Part shown: positions 32,384 to 43,998 of the stretch, one piece after another | Layout: every line of letters begins with the position of its first letter | Numbering within the stretch: position 1 is the first letter of the stretch | NCBI GenBank assembly: GCA_014843695.1 | Contig: CM026390.1 | Location: 18,968,466 to 19,032,465, forward strand | Length of the DNA stretch: 64,000 bases | Direction of reading: 5' to 3' | DNA from: Archivesica marissinica | Lineage: Eukaryota > Mollusca > Bivalvia > Venerida > Vesicomyidae | Notes under the pieces: model-generated | Database searches by the model: none | What the model was told of the DNA's origin: nothing | Seen by the model: only the letters and a program-made list of their open reading frames with translations | Translations under genes and position numbers: made by a program

Positions 32384-32560
32384 TACAGTCAAACCTGTCT
32401 TAAGCAGCCAGCCAAGGGAATCACATAAAGTGGCTGCTTAACAAAGGTGGCTGCTTAATAGAGGTCAAATGTATAATAACATATTGGGAATCTGGAAACT
32501 GGCTGCTTAATACAGGGTGGCTGCTTAATACAGGTGACCACTAACACAGGTTTGACTGTA
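32384..32560. mobile_element. MITE with tacagtcaaacctgt ends
   Basis: Perfect inverted termini tacagtcaaacctgt and acaggtttgactgta enclose repeats of ggctgcttaa. It is the cleanest member of this end family in the window. Confidence 0.8.
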
Positions 32561-33084
32561 TATTACATTTTGAACGTCCCTCACGAGCGATTCTTGTTAT
32601 AAGTTATAAGCTGGACGGAGACTGAATGAAACGTACGATATGCAATGTATGTACATAATGATCTCAAAGTAAAATATAGTTAATGACAATCACACTGAAC
32701 ATATGTTTATACGGAATGGTTGCGAAGGTGTTGAAACGATGGGGCAACGTTATCAGAACGGCATGGAAGACGCTGCAACAGTAGGACAAATGTTGTCAAA
32801 ACAGTGGAAATTGAAAACGATGTTTTGACTAAGAATTATCGCTGTCAAAATTATGGGGGAAACACAGTCAAAACGGTTGTGCATGGTAATGTTGTCAACA
32901 TGATGATGGAAACGGTGGGGAGGCGGGAACACTGTCAAAACGGTGGGAGAGAAGCTGCTAAAATGATGGGAGAATACGCTGTCAAAACGGAGAGTGAAAC
33001 GCAGATATGGTGTTGGAAACGCAGAAACGACAGAGAACGCTCTACTGGAAGTGTGATGGAGTGTTAACTCATCTATGATGCTAA

Positions 33085-33412
33085 CACCATGGTGTTACGA
33101 TGAAACCATGATGGTACGATGAAACCATGATGGTACGATGAAACCATGATGGTACGATGAAACCATGATGGTACGATGAAACCATGATGGTACGATGAAA
33201 TCATTGTGTTACGATGAAACCATGATGGTACGATGAAATCATTGTGGTACGATAAAATCATGGTGGTACGATGAAATCATTGTGGTACGATGAAATCATT
33301 GTGGTACGATAAAATCATGGTGGTACGATGAAATCATTGTGGTACGATAAAATCATGGTGGTACGATGAAATCATTGTGGTACGATGAAACTATGGTGGT
33401 ACGATGAAACGG
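33085..33412. repeat. 19-bp tandem repeat
   Basis: About 17 copies of gtacgatgaaaccatgatg with variants (aatcattgtg, aatcatggtg). The upstream stretch 32720-33070 repeats gtcaaaacgg loosely and shows no gene. Confidence 0.92.
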
Positions 33413-33568
33413 CGAGGACGTCCGAAAGGTTGAGAACGCCAAAACTGATTATTGGGGCGGTGATACGGTATGATGATATAACGGATACGGGACGCTGAAA
33501 CGGCGTTATTTGCATCAGCATGGTGGCGGATCAGATGATGTTTTCTACCATTGTGTGCTAAGTAAAGC

Positions 33569-33806
33569 TGTCCGATTAGCGCAGTGGTTAGCGTACTCGC
33601 TTCTCACCAATGCAACCCGGGTTCGATCCTCGGACAGGGAAGTATGTGAGATGGTACGGTGGTCGCCAGATCGGACAGGTTGGTTTTCTCCGGGTACTCC
33701 GGTTTCCTCCCACACGAATGACCGCATATACGCGCCAACGAGAGTGATTAATATAAGTTGTTAAAACTTGCTTCGTAATCGTTGTAAAATAAATAAAGTT
33801 TAAACT
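33569..33806 (+). mobile_element. tRNA-Glu-like SINE, full length
   Basis: The head reads tgtccgattagcgcagtggt (box A-like), then a loop resembling an anticodon CTC, and cccgggttcgatcctcgg (box B). The body contains gttttctccgggtactccgg and tttcctcccac. The tail ends gagtgattaatataagttg and aaataaataaag. Other copies lie at 35111, 43749, 48065, 49929 and 51206. Confidence 0.85.
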
Positions 33807-33894
33807 AAAACGTGAGTTCTGTGTTTTACCTCGAATAACATAATAAAAATACACACCTAGGAAACGTTTTTAGGAACTTATTGTATCGACTAGA

Positions 33895-34225
33895 TGCTAT
33901 AATACAGAGACACGATTCTCGTCTTCGCCTCATCATGTTTGTGTGGGGGTTTAAAGTCGCACCAACATCTTACGGTCAGATAGCGGCTCTCCGAATATTA
34001 TTGGTGGAGGAAGAACTCGGGTGCCCCATCCGAGCAGTATTACAGACAGGGACTGGCACCCGTGTAGAAAACCACCGACCTTCCGCAAATTAGCTGATAG
34101 CGCGCGCAGCTTCCAAGTATCCGACACCTCTAGTGGGCATCGAACATACCGCGGTGAGGGGCAAATTATTTGATGTGAGCGACCTGAACCACCCGGTCAC
34201 GGAGTCCCACCTCAAGATTGTGATG
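33895..34225 (-). mobile_element. putative tRNA-related SINE, third type
   Basis: The - strand has a decayed tRNA-like head (tccgtgaccgggtggttcag, ggtatgttcgatgccc) followed by a GC-rich body. A + strand phrase gggtttaaagtcgcaccaac lies at the far end. Only one copy is present here, so the family assignment is tentative. Confidence 0.4.
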
Positions 34226-34703
34226 ATGAAATAGGTTCTATTAGATCTTATTAACTTGATCAGATCTCATAAACGACACGCTGATTGCAAACGTATATAA
34301 ATATCTCTCTATGGTGTAAGGGAGACAATTGGTGTAGCAGTTTTAGCAAATCAATTATTCCGTTGCATGTAGTCTGTTTAATCTTGAACGATTCATTGGA
34401 AAATTCCAGTGTGTACCACAATGTCTCCTGGGCGTCCACAATTTTATCTATGACCATCATTTTGTCTGTTTCTGTATATATGTAAACATATGAAAATACA
34501 CGTACAGCGACACGTACATCCAATGCGAATCGAGTTTATAAAGCATGGGTCAAGCCACATATATTTGAGGAATAGCCAATTAGCATATTTGCCATTTAGC
34601 ATTTGGAAATACCAACATTTTGTAAAATATTCGACATACATCCCCATTCGAGTTGTAAACACAATACAGCACTATATATGCAAATATTAAAATATATCCG
34701 CTA
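34226..34703. other. no recognised feature
   Basis: AT-rich DNA with short open frames on both strands that show no family signature. Confidence 0.45.
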
Positions 34704-34704
34704 T

Positions 34705-34998
34705 CAGACGGATCTGTAGTCCAGTGGTAACACGCTGGACTGGTAATCCAGGTATCGCAGGATCGATCCCCCGTCTGACCCTAATAAAGTTAACAGTCTT
34801 TCAGATGGGACGTTAAACCGAGGTCTCGTGTCGGTACTTTACACCGTTCACGTAAAAGAACCAGAGGATATTCTGGAATTGGTCTCTGTCTGTATCATGC
34901 ACTATCCTCCAAAATCTAAAATAACTAATCACTTCAGGAGGCTTCGCTCATATGGGCAACAGGTAGCGACGATAAATAAACGTAAAACACACACACAC
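34705..34998 (+). mobile_element. tRNA-Thr-headed SINE, full length
   Basis: It carries an intact head (gtagtccagtggtaacacgc, tcgatcccccgtctgacc), the body and a tail that ends in an ACn microsatellite. Confidence 0.87.
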
Positions 34999-35110
34999 AC
35001 ACACATCCGCCATCCATGCCTAGCATAATATGTATACTGTGTTTACAACATATTATGTTTTTCCCCATATTCATAACTCTGCCATATATTTATTTAATTA
35101 CTTGTTTTAA

Positions 35111-35370
35111 ACTTTAACGATAGCGAAGCAAGTTCTAACAACTTATATTAATCACTCTCGTTGGCGCGGATGATATTAATCACTCTCGTTGGCGCGGATG
35201 AAAGCATAACATTGTATGTGGTCATTCGTGTGGGAGGAAACCGAAGTACCCGGATAAAACCCACCTGTCCGATATGGCGACCACCGTACCACTTCACATA
35301 CTTCTCGATCCGAGAATCGAACCCGGTTTGCATTGGTGAGAAAAGCGAGTGCGCTAACCACTGCGCTAAT
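35111..35370 (-). mobile_element. tRNA-Glu-like SINE with internal tail duplication
   Basis: The - strand copy contains a direct duplication of atattaatcactctcgttgg plus cgcggatga near 35143-35200. The head ends at accactgcgctaat. Confidence 0.83.
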
Positions 35371-35573
35371 TTAAATAATTGGGATAGGGTCCATAATTAA
35401 TTTACCTGCACATTAAGGGTTGTAGTAAATTGCAACGAGGCTGTATGTATGTGTAACATGCCCATTTCATGGAATATTATTAATTTAGAGTGTCTTAATA
35501 TGTTCCTCCAGTATTAATGTGTTACTTAATGAAATAACTTTATTTATGCATGAAAAACAACATATCTCCCAAA

Positions 35574-35852
35574 CAGACGGATATGTTGGACTGGACTGGT
35601 AATCCAGGGATCGCAGGTTCGATCCCCCGTCTGACCCTAATAAAATTAACAGTCTTTCAGATGGGACTTTAAACCGCGGTCTCATGTCGGTGCTGTACAC
35701 CATGCACGTAAAAGAACCAGAGGAGACTCTGGAATGGGTCTCTGTCTGTATCATTGCACTATCCTCCAACAATCTAAAATGACTAATCTCTTCAGGAGGC
35801 GTCGCTCATATGGGCAACCGGCAGCGACGATAAATAAACGTAAAACACACAC
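35574..35852 (+). mobile_element. tRNA-Thr-headed SINE with damaged box A
   Basis: The head is shortened (cagacggatatgttggactg), removing most of box A. Box B and the rest are well kept. Confidence 0.84.
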
Positions 35853-36727
35853 TATCTCCCCCATCTTGCTATTAGACGTGACCTGGGGTCGATAAGTTCT
35901 GTATTAAACAATTTGCTTAGAATGTATTTAGCCGCATTAGGGGTAGTAGGAAGTGCAAAGCGAGTGTATTTATGTGTAACACGCTGCACGTCAGTTCATG
36001 TCATGGAACTTGATACCTTTAGCCTATTTCCATATATAGATACACATTCAATGGCGTTGTACAATAATGAATTAAAATTTAAAAGATAATAAAAACAGTA
36101 CATCAATCCAGACACAAACATTAAATAACCAGTCATCAATGAGGAAATCACATTAGAATATTCAGAACAATGCGTAGTAGTCTCTGAAGAAGTGAGTTTT
36201 CAATTGTTTCTTGAATAGGTTAACTGACTCACTTTGTCTAAGGCTTAATGGCAGTTCATTCCAAACAGTACTAAAACTAAAATGTTATATTGTTCGTTTA
36301 GAAATTAGAAATGTGATTATATTTCTGCAGTATTAATTTGGGATATAGTGATAATACTATTATACCCGTGTAGATGAACACAATACTCCCCCATCGTATT
36401 AATGGACTTGGTCTGAGCTCACCAATATTTTACAAAAGACAAGCATTCCCAAAAGATAACAGTTGGGTCCAGAAGCTCAATCCCGTGACCATTCTCCAGT
36501 TAACATGTTTTGATGATTGATTTGACTTCTATGGACCTTTTACAAATAATTTAGAAACCCGGTCCCTGGCAAAAATGCCGGTATTTTTTTGCTAGGGGGC
36601 CAAATTAAAAATGGCCGCCGGCCCCATCTTGAAAAAATAACTTTTGAACTAGAGCACATCGAATCAAGTATAAATACATCTTCTCAACTAAATCAACCAT
36701 GGGGATTCCGATTCTGACATCAATATA
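35853..36727. other. no recognised feature
   Basis: AT-rich DNA without a convincing gene. A short GC-rich patch (gccggtattttt, atggccgccggcccc) lies near 36575-36630. Confidence 0.45.
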
Positions 36728-37374
36728 TAGAGTGGTGGAACCTATGTTCGGCGTAATCCTATGCTCGGCGTATTTGTCCACTTACACTCGTATTTAAAAT
36801 ATTTATATAGTTCTATGATAATTTCGCTGACAGAGCTGAAGCAGGGTTCAATAGCATTCCGTTGCGTGTATCTGTAGCCTGATTCATCTGCCAGGTCACT
36901 GGTCCAGCAGACGAATATAGACAAACAAATCATTTGGAGAATAGTTCCACCGAAACTTATACAGTGTATGATCAATTCAGGTAGCTATCAGAATTTAAAA
37001 TATCTACCACTAACACGAAAAATAGTTTCTATACCATTTCTGATTAAGACCAATACGTGTTTTTATTCAATGATGTACTATATCAAAATAAGATATTCAA
37101 CAAGTTATGGAGGATAAATTAAAAAAATAACAAGTATGCCGTGCATAGGTGCCCTGTAGTCTTGATTTCCCCATATAAACGGGTGTCGACCGACACCGTT
37201 GCGATAGCTGAATTGAGCAGCAAGGTCACGTGATGAAGCTAAAACTGTCAACAAGAGTTTTTTGAAAGTTGTTTTCACGACTTACGAAAATAATAATATA
37301 CGGCAAGTGCAATTAACATTTTATACTTGTTATTATATGTGGGATTTACGCCGAGCATAGGTTCCACCACTCTA
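36728..37374. mobile_element. non-autonomous DNA transposon with gagtggtggaacc ends and TA flanks
   Basis: The left end tagagtggtggaacctatg and the right end cataggttccaccactcta are inverted for about 28 bases with one mismatch. They start at TA dinucleotides, the Tc1/mariner-type target. The left end is followed by a second partial copy of the terminal motif (cctatgctcggcgta). The interior of about 590 bases has no transposase. Confidence 0.85.
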
Positions 37375-37689
37375 CAATAAATAGCAAAAATGTGGGTCAA
37401 GCTACAGACACTTTTAGTTATTGGCGCAAGCGTCCAATCTCACATTACGGTCCAGCCTGCACACATAATGGTACCCGCACATTTAACCACCACCTAACTG
37501 TACTGTTGCAACTATTCCTATGTTATATACCATACTTGAATAAAATATTGTTTAAACTAACCATCATCTTAAATTCCTGTTACCTATATTTTGCTAATTT
37601 GCTTCTTCATTTCCCCTTTATATTAGTAATCATCAATTTTTGTAAAGTGTTTGCACAACTCTTATATTCAATCACATTGTAACAATCTA

Positions 37690-37885
37690 GTCTTTTGGGG
37701 GAGGGAGGGTCTTAACTAATGTTGCTAAAACGTGTGGCCCAACCTATTTGCCTCAACATTTATTGACAATTATTGTGCAAAATAATGCCATGAATCGTAT
37801 ATACTATGCATAGTTATACGCGTGTGTTCATTTGTTTTGTTCTGTACATTGTATATATAGAATGATTGCAATAAAATATGATTAT
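37690..37885 (+). mobile_element. LINE 3'-tail remnant with ctaatgttg motif
   Basis: It contains gggagggagggtcttaacta, atgttgctaaaacgtgtggc and ccaacctatttgcc, then an AT-rich tail ending gcaataaaatatgatt. The same order (ggggagg, ctaatgttg, ccaacc, tttgc, aataaaatat) occurs at the end of the 47 bp array (5190-5310) and at 39765-41925. Confidence 0.55.
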
Positions 37886-38061
37886 CACTAAATTAAACCA
37901 GCTTTTCAGTGTCTTTTCTCTCTAATAACATGTCACTGAGACGATTGCTACGCATATCGGAACAATTTTTATTTTTGAAATTTCGGCGACCAATTTACCT
38001 CGATTAGTCGAAACATAGTCCTTCCGCGCAACAATAGGGTCGTTCGAGTCACGTGGATTCA

Positions 38062-38257
38062 TAGCCTGGGAACAGGCGTCGATATATTTTGCCTCGTTAA
38101 TCAAATAAATATATTTTAACACCGAGACTATTAATTGGGCCGTATTGAGTTTCTGACCATATCAACGCCTGGGGAAACTGGCGGGGTTTTATGCCGTGAA
38201 ATTATTATCATTTGGCTAGAAGTTAAAAAGTGAAAAATCGACAGACTGGAACCCAGT
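38062..38257. mobile_element. MITE with tagcctggga ends, copy 2
   Basis: It shares agcctgggaacaggcg, ataaatatattttaa and gaaaaatcgacagactgg with 9601-9765. Confidence 0.65.
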
Positions 38258-39440
38258 AGTAAAAGTTCTGTTGTGTTGTTCTACACGTTTGAAGCACCTG
38301 CGCCGAAAATGATATGTTTTTGTTAACGAACCCGTGTCTTTGAGTGAAATCTGGTATGGTGAGGCCAACATTTGGGGCACTTGTTTGAAAAGTACACATG
38401 CATGTAATTTAAAGTTGTGTTATATGTTGGCGTTATATACAGCTATGGCCATTTTGTTGATAGGTGCGAAATCTGACATCACACCAAGTAGGACCTCTGT
38501 ACTATTTACATACTGGTACCCCTAACGCGTTGAACCCCCTGTTGTTCGGGTGACAATACACATACCAAAATTAATATAAACATATGAAATAATGTTAGTA
38601 GCGTATTACGTGATAGTACGTCGTTGCATAAAACAAAGTGTTTGTTTTCTGTATATAATATTAAGCAAATTGACACATGCGTTTCAACAGAGCAGCGAGA
38701 CAGACAGCTGGGGGGCATGTCGATGTAGTTCATACAGTGAGGTAGTTCGATCTCTCCTACTAATAGTGTACCATGTCACGGCCCGAATGTCCAATTGCGC
38801 ATGCGTCTATGAAGATATTGGCAGATACATTTTTTTTTATTAAAGCCAGAAACAATTGTGCAGATATTGTTAATCGATACGGTTTAGAAATAAATGGGGA
38901 AAAGCCGACAGGGCAAATAGTTAACATAGAACGAAGTGCACGAACTATGATAAAAGAAACACTTGTTCTCAGACATTCTAACTTAACTTGAATGGAGTAT
39001 GTGAACTTCAAAACCACTTTATGGTTCTAGGTAGCTCGGACAACGTATTCGTATTTGTAGTAAACATATATTTTACTGTTTGTTATTTAGCAACTGGGTT
39101 TTCTCCCTTACACCTTACAGTGACATTTAAGCTTATGAATTCCGCTTATGTATTCCGTTGAAGCAACAGAGATATGCGTAGAAATGAAACAAGTGGATAC
39201 CAAGATAAATTTATTTATCCTACCTTCATGCGAAATAACGTACAAAAACGACCTGCCTAATAAAGTTTGCTTTATTAGTCAGTGCCTAATAAAGCTTTCG
39301 TGACGTCATAGGGCTAACCGTGGATATAAATAGAAATATCAATGCGCAACATATTACCAAGTGCGTAGCGAGTCTGTAAGCTGTCATGGCTAGTTTGTTT
39401 GTTTTTGTGTCGGGTGCGCACTCAGAATGTAGGATAAATA
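38258..39440. other. no recognised gene
   Basis: Several short open frames occur on both strands (for example 38773-38991 on +, 72 codons). None shows a recognisable domain or splice context. Confidence 0.4.
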
Positions 39441-39581
39441 GAATATTAGGTTACTGTCTTATAAATTTTAATTTATTAGGCTCGTCTCCGAAAAAATACA
39501 AGGCTCGACAGAGCCTCGCCTTGTATTTTTTCTCCGACTCGCCTAATGAATTAAAATTTATAAGACAGTAACCTAATATTC
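39441..39581. mobile_element. fold-back palindrome with gaatattaggttactg arms
   Basis: The arms of about 65 bases run from gaatattaggttactgtctt to its complement. The centre pairs aatacaaggctcg with cgccttgtattttttc. It is almost fully self-complementary. Confidence 0.85.
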
Positions 39582-39599
39582 TCTATATATTAAATGTAC

Positions 39600-39770
39600 T
39601 AAAATCACACTTTTCAATATCTCGATGGACGAGCCATTGTATGGGAGAACAATTGTTTCGATGTAACGTCAGGAATGATCGAAAATGCATCAACTGTTTG
39701 ATGAATGTAATTGAGAACGAATATCACTTTTTACTTGTATGTCCGAACTATAGACCATTACGTAAAGATA
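39600..39770 (+). pseudogene. LINE C-terminal zinc-finger fragment
   Basis: One frame encodes CINCLMNVIENEYHFLLVCP and NYRPLR. The C-x2-C...H...C arrangement is found at the C-terminus of many LINE polyproteins and is comparable with the fragment at 52303-52950. It then meets the ggggagggcactctaatgtt tail motif and the 61 bp array, so only a short remnant remains. Confidence 0.7.
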
Positions 39771-39815
39771 GGGGAGGGCACTCTAATGTTGGTAAAACAT
39801 GTTTCCCAACCCATT

Positions 39816-40675
39816 TGCTTCTAGATTTTATTCTTACAGTGTTCAAGTATAAACAAGCATTGCAGTTGTATCAGTGTGCTTCTAGATTGTATTCTTACAG
39901 TGTTCAAGTATAAACAAGCATTGCAGTTGTATCAGTGTGCTTCTAGATTTTATTCTTACAGTGTTCCAGTATAAACAAGCATTGCAGTTGTATCAGTGTG
40001 CTTCTAGATTTTATTCTTACAGTGTTCAAGTATAAACAAGCATTGCAGTTGTATCAGTGTGCTTCTAGATTTTATTCTTACAGTGTTCAAGTATAAACAA
40101 GCATTGCAGTTGTATCAGTGTGCTTCTAGATTTTATTCTTACAGTGTTCCAGTATAAACAAGCATTGCAGTTGTATCAGTGTGCTTCTAGATTTTATTCT
40201 TACAGTGTTCAAGTATAAACAAGCATTGCAGTTGTATCAGTGTGCTTCTAGATTTTATTCTTACAGTGTTCAAGTATAAACAAGCATTGCAGTTGTATCA
40301 GTGTGCTTCTAGATTTTATTCTTACAGTGTTCAAGTATAAACAAGCATTGCAGTTGTATCAGTGTGCTTCTAGATTTTATTCTTACAGTGTTCAAGTATA
40401 AACAAGCATTGCAGTTGTATCAGTGTGCTTCTAGATTTTATTCTTACAGTGTTCAAGTATAAACAAGCATTGCAGTTGTATCAGTGTGCTTCTAGATTTT
40501 ATTCTTACAGTGTTCAAGTATAAACAAGCATTGCAGTTGTATCAGTGTGCTTCTAGATTTTATTCTTACAGTGTTCAAGTATAAACAAGCATTGCAGTTG
40601 TATCAGTGTGCTTCTAGATTTTATTCTTACAGTGTTCAAGTATAAACAAGCATTGCAGTTGTATCAGTGTGCTTA
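39816..40675. repeat. 61-bp minisatellite array
   Basis: About 14 copies of a 61 bp unit contain ctagattttattcttacagt, then gttcaagtataaacaagc and attgcagttgtatcagtgtg. Copies are nearly identical (ttcaag or ttccag). The array abuts the 71 bp array, with which it shares about 33 bases. Confidence 0.96.
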
Positions 40676-41920
40676 TATATTTTATTCTTACAGTGTTGAA
40701 GTATAAACAAGCATTGCAGTTGTATCAGTGTGCTTATATATTTACCATGTTTATATTTGTAATTGTATTGTATATAAACAAGCATTGCAGTTGTATCAGT
40801 TTGCTTATATATTTACCATGTTTATATTTGTAATTGTATTGTATATAAACAAGCATTGCAGTTGTATCAGTTTGCTTATATATTTACCATGTTTATATTT
40901 GTAATTGTATTGTATATAAACAAGCATTGCAGTTGTATCAGTTTGCTTATATATTTACCATGTTTATATTTGTAATTGTATTGTATATAAACAAGCATTG
41001 CAGTTGTATCAGTTTGCTTATATATTTACCATGTTTATATTTGTAATTGTATTGTATATAAACAAGCATTGCAGTTGTATCAGTTTGCTTATATATTTAC
41101 CATGTTTATATTTGTAATTGTATTGTATATAAACAAGCATTGCAGTTGTATCAGTTTGCTTATATATTTACCATGTTTATATTTGTAATTGTATTGTATA
41201 TAAACAAGCATTGCAGTTGTATCAGTGTGCTTATATATTTACCATGTTTATATTTGTAATTGTATTGTATATAAACAAGCATTGCAGTTGTATCAGTTTG
41301 CTTATATATTTACCATGTTTATATTTGTAATTGTATTGTATATAAACAAGCATTGCAGTTGTATCAGTTTGCTTATATATTTACCATGTTTATATTTGTA
41401 ATTGTATTGTATATAAACAAGCATTGCAGTTGTATCAGTTTGCTTATATATTTACCATGTTTATATTTGTAATTGTATTGTATATAAACAAGCATTGCAG
41501 TTGTATCAGTTTGCTTATATATTTACCATGTTTATATTTGTAATTGTATTGTATATAAACAAGCATTGCAGTTGTATCAGTGTGCTTATATATTTACCAT
41601 GTTTATATTTGTAATTGTATTGTATATAAACAAGCATTGCAGTTGTATCAGTGTGCTTATATATTTACCATGTTTATATTTGTAATTGTATTGTATATAA
41701 ACAAGCATTGCAGTTGTATCAGTGTGCTTATATATTTACCATGTTTATATTTGTAATTGTATTGTATATAAACAAGCATTGCAGTTGTATCAGTGTGCTT
41801 ATATATTTACCATGTTTATATTTGTAATGGTATTGTATATAAACAAGCATTGCAGTTGTATCAGTTTGCTTATATATTTACCATGTTTATATTTGTAATT
41901 GTATTGTATATAAATAAGCA
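40676..41920. repeat. 71-bp minisatellite array
   Basis: About 17 copies of a 71 bp unit contain ttatatatttaccatgttta, tatttgtaattgtattgtat and ataaacaagcattgcagttg. It shares the tataaacaagcattgcagtt block and its flank with the 61 bp unit. The final copy runs into gcagtaaaatatgatt, a LINE-3'-end-like sequence. Confidence 0.96.
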
Positions 41921-42406
41921 GTAAAATATGATTAAGCTAAAGATTGTATGACGCCATGTTTGCAGATGTCCAAATACGTATACATTCGAATACCTACTGC
42001 CAAATAAATCCACACACAATGTTAACAATCTCGCGAGATATATCCTTTTTTGTTTTTCGATTAAGAAATACATTATAGGTAATACATAAATACACGAAAC
42101 GTGCGGCAATTATATTTCATGTGTCTCTTATTGTGCAAGTTCAGCAATTAATGGTTTAACTGATAAATTCAAACTTCTATGAAAACTGTATCATGTATTT
42201 CACTCTTTGTCAAACTATATGTGTGGCTATAAATGTGCTCTTGTGTTATTTAATGTCAATACACTTTGTGTTAGAAAATTATACACCACTTTTCTGGTAC
42301 AGACGTGTTTCATAAATGAAATAGTGAATTCGTAAAATATAAATGGCAATGCATGGCGAAAGGAAGGCACTAATTCCAATACACCACACAGTTACAGTTA
42401 CGGTTT
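41921..42406. other. no recognised feature
   Basis: AT-rich DNA without recognised genes or repeats. Confidence 0.45.
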
Positions 42407-42697
42407 GTGTGTGTGTTTTACGTTTATTTATCGTCGCTACCGGTTGCCCATATGAGCGACGCCTCCGGAAGAGATTAGTCATTTTAGATTTTGGAGGATA
42501 GTGCAATGATACAGACAGAGACCCATTACAGAGTCTCCTCTGGTTCTTTTACGTGCACGGTGTACAGCAGCGACAGGAGACCTCGGTTTAATGTCCCATC
42601 TGAAAGACTGTTAATTTTATTATGGTCAGACGGGGGATCGAACCTGCGATCCCTGGATTACCAGTCCAGCGTGTTACCACTGGACTACAGATCAGTC
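42407..42697 (-). mobile_element. tRNA-Thr-headed SINE, well-preserved copy
   Basis: A full-length - strand copy from gtgtgttttacgtttattta to the head ending ggactacagatcagtcgg. Confidence 0.87.
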
Positions 42698-42738
42698 GGT
42701 AAACGTTTTGTGAATTCGTGCATGTATTTTTATATATA

Positions 42739-42890
42739 GTCTACATCCGTTATGTCAAAGTCAGTTATGTCGAATTAGCCGGTTATCTCGAAGTGATGTC
42801 TCCGTTTATATATAATTTCGTTAAGTCAATCTTCGGTTATGTCGAAGTATTTTGTTCGGATCAACGGAATTCGACATAACGGATGTAGAC
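42739..42890. mobile_element. MITE with ctacatccg terminal inverted repeats, copy 2
   Basis: The ends gtctacatccgttatgtc and gacataacggatgtagac are perfectly inverted. The interior matches 5707-5895 with a deletion of about 40 bases. Confidence 0.82.
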
Positions 42891-43550
42891 TTATTTGACA
42901 GAGTCAACAGCAACTAGGAGATTGTGTTAATTGTATACTACACCTTTATAGCCATTTTCTTTGCCAGATTATGGGTGTTGTATGTGAACAGATTGTGTTT
43001 GGCAATATTGGTATTCAGTTTGAACGGAACGGTAACTATCCACTGCACCCTATGTTATAACTATCCACTGCACCCTATTTTAGAATGTGTGTTTGGGAGA
43101 CAATACTATAATCATGTAGTGTAATACTACCAAAAACAAGGCCAGGATGTTACAATTCATTAGGGCAACCCTTAAAATGCTAATCACAACAAAAGTTACT
43201 TTTGCAAACAGCATATAGTCAGATCAGACGGCACATAGCGTGCCGTCTGAACAGGCTCTATGCTATTTGATATTCGGATATTGGAGCTAAAACACTTGTC
43301 TGAATACCAAACGACATAGATCCTGACCAGACGCGGTGTTACGCCGCGGGTAATCTGTATCTATGTTGTTGCACAGTCCGTCCAATTTATTCGACATTTT
43401 AAGCGTAAAATTGAAACATCTAACTAAAAGTATTTGACGTTACAGACAGTTCGTGAATGAATAATTCTCAAACAGTTGGGGAGAAAATGGAGAGAAAAAG
43501 TAGGAAAACAACTTAAATTAATATTGCAAAGCTCATGCATATACTTGAAG
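42891..43550. other. non-coding; candidate - strand 3' UTR with AATAAA
   Basis: A - strand AATAAA is present at 43386-43391, about 160 bases downstream of the - strand stop codon at 43551. Two short hairpins (gacggcacatagcgtgccgt; gcggtgttacgccgc) lie at about 43227-43360. They resemble the hairpin MITE family. Confidence 0.4.
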
Positions 43551-43730
43551 CTAAGAGGACTTGGCGGCGCCGGCTGCATACAGTGGTCGTTTTCGAGGTT
43601 CACTGTTCATCAGTTGCCGACGAGCTTCGCGTTTCTGGTTCATCAAATCGAGCTGTCGTTTTCGTTCCTCCTTCATTTTCTTGTCGGCGTCGGCAAAGTC
43701 ATTGAGTAGCTGCTCAGTTTCCGCTATGTG
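43551..43730 (-). CDS. last exon encoding a charged coiled-coil tail
   Basis: On the - strand an acceptor (cattacattacag) precedes CACATAGCG at 43730, and an open frame of 59 codons ends in TAG at 43551-43553. The product contains HIAETEQLLNDFADADKKMK, then RKRQLDLMNQKREARRQL and LYAAGAAKSS. It is dense in Lys, Arg and Glu, and likely a helix or coiled coil. Base composition is much more GC-rich than its surroundings. It enters in phase 0, the phase of a good donor in the potassium channel exon upstream (44985). It may thus be the channel's alternative C-terminus, or the end of a separate gene whose earlier exons I cannot see. I do not recognise a family. Confidence 0.6.
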   Translation of the reverse strand, partial: HIAETEQLLNDFADADKKMKEERKRQLDLMNQKREARRQLMNSEPRKRPLYAAGAAKSS

Positions 43731-43748
43731 CTGTAATGTAATGTTCTG

Positions 43749-43998
43749 TTATACTTTATTTGTTTTACAACGATTGCGAAGCAAGTTTTAGCAACTTATA
43801 TTAATCACTATCGTTGGCTCGGATGAAAACGTAAATGTGGTCATTCATGTGGGAGGAAACCGGAGTACCCGTAGAAAACCCACCTATCCGATCTGGCGAC
43901 CACCGTATCATCTCACATATTTCCCGGTCCGAGGATCGAACCCGGGTTGCATTGGTGAGAAGCGAGCGTGCTAACTACGGCGCTAATCGGACAACCTA
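43749..43998 (-). mobile_element. tRNA-Glu-like SINE, full length
   Basis: A - strand copy from ctttatttgttttacaacga to the head ending cggcgctaatcggacaacc. It lies between the coiled-coil exon and the potassium channel exon. Confidence 0.86.

Noticed and set aside
38773..38991. 72-codon + strand frame starting MSRPECPIAHASM
   Set aside because: No recognisable family, no splice or promoter evidence, and an equally long frame lies opposite.
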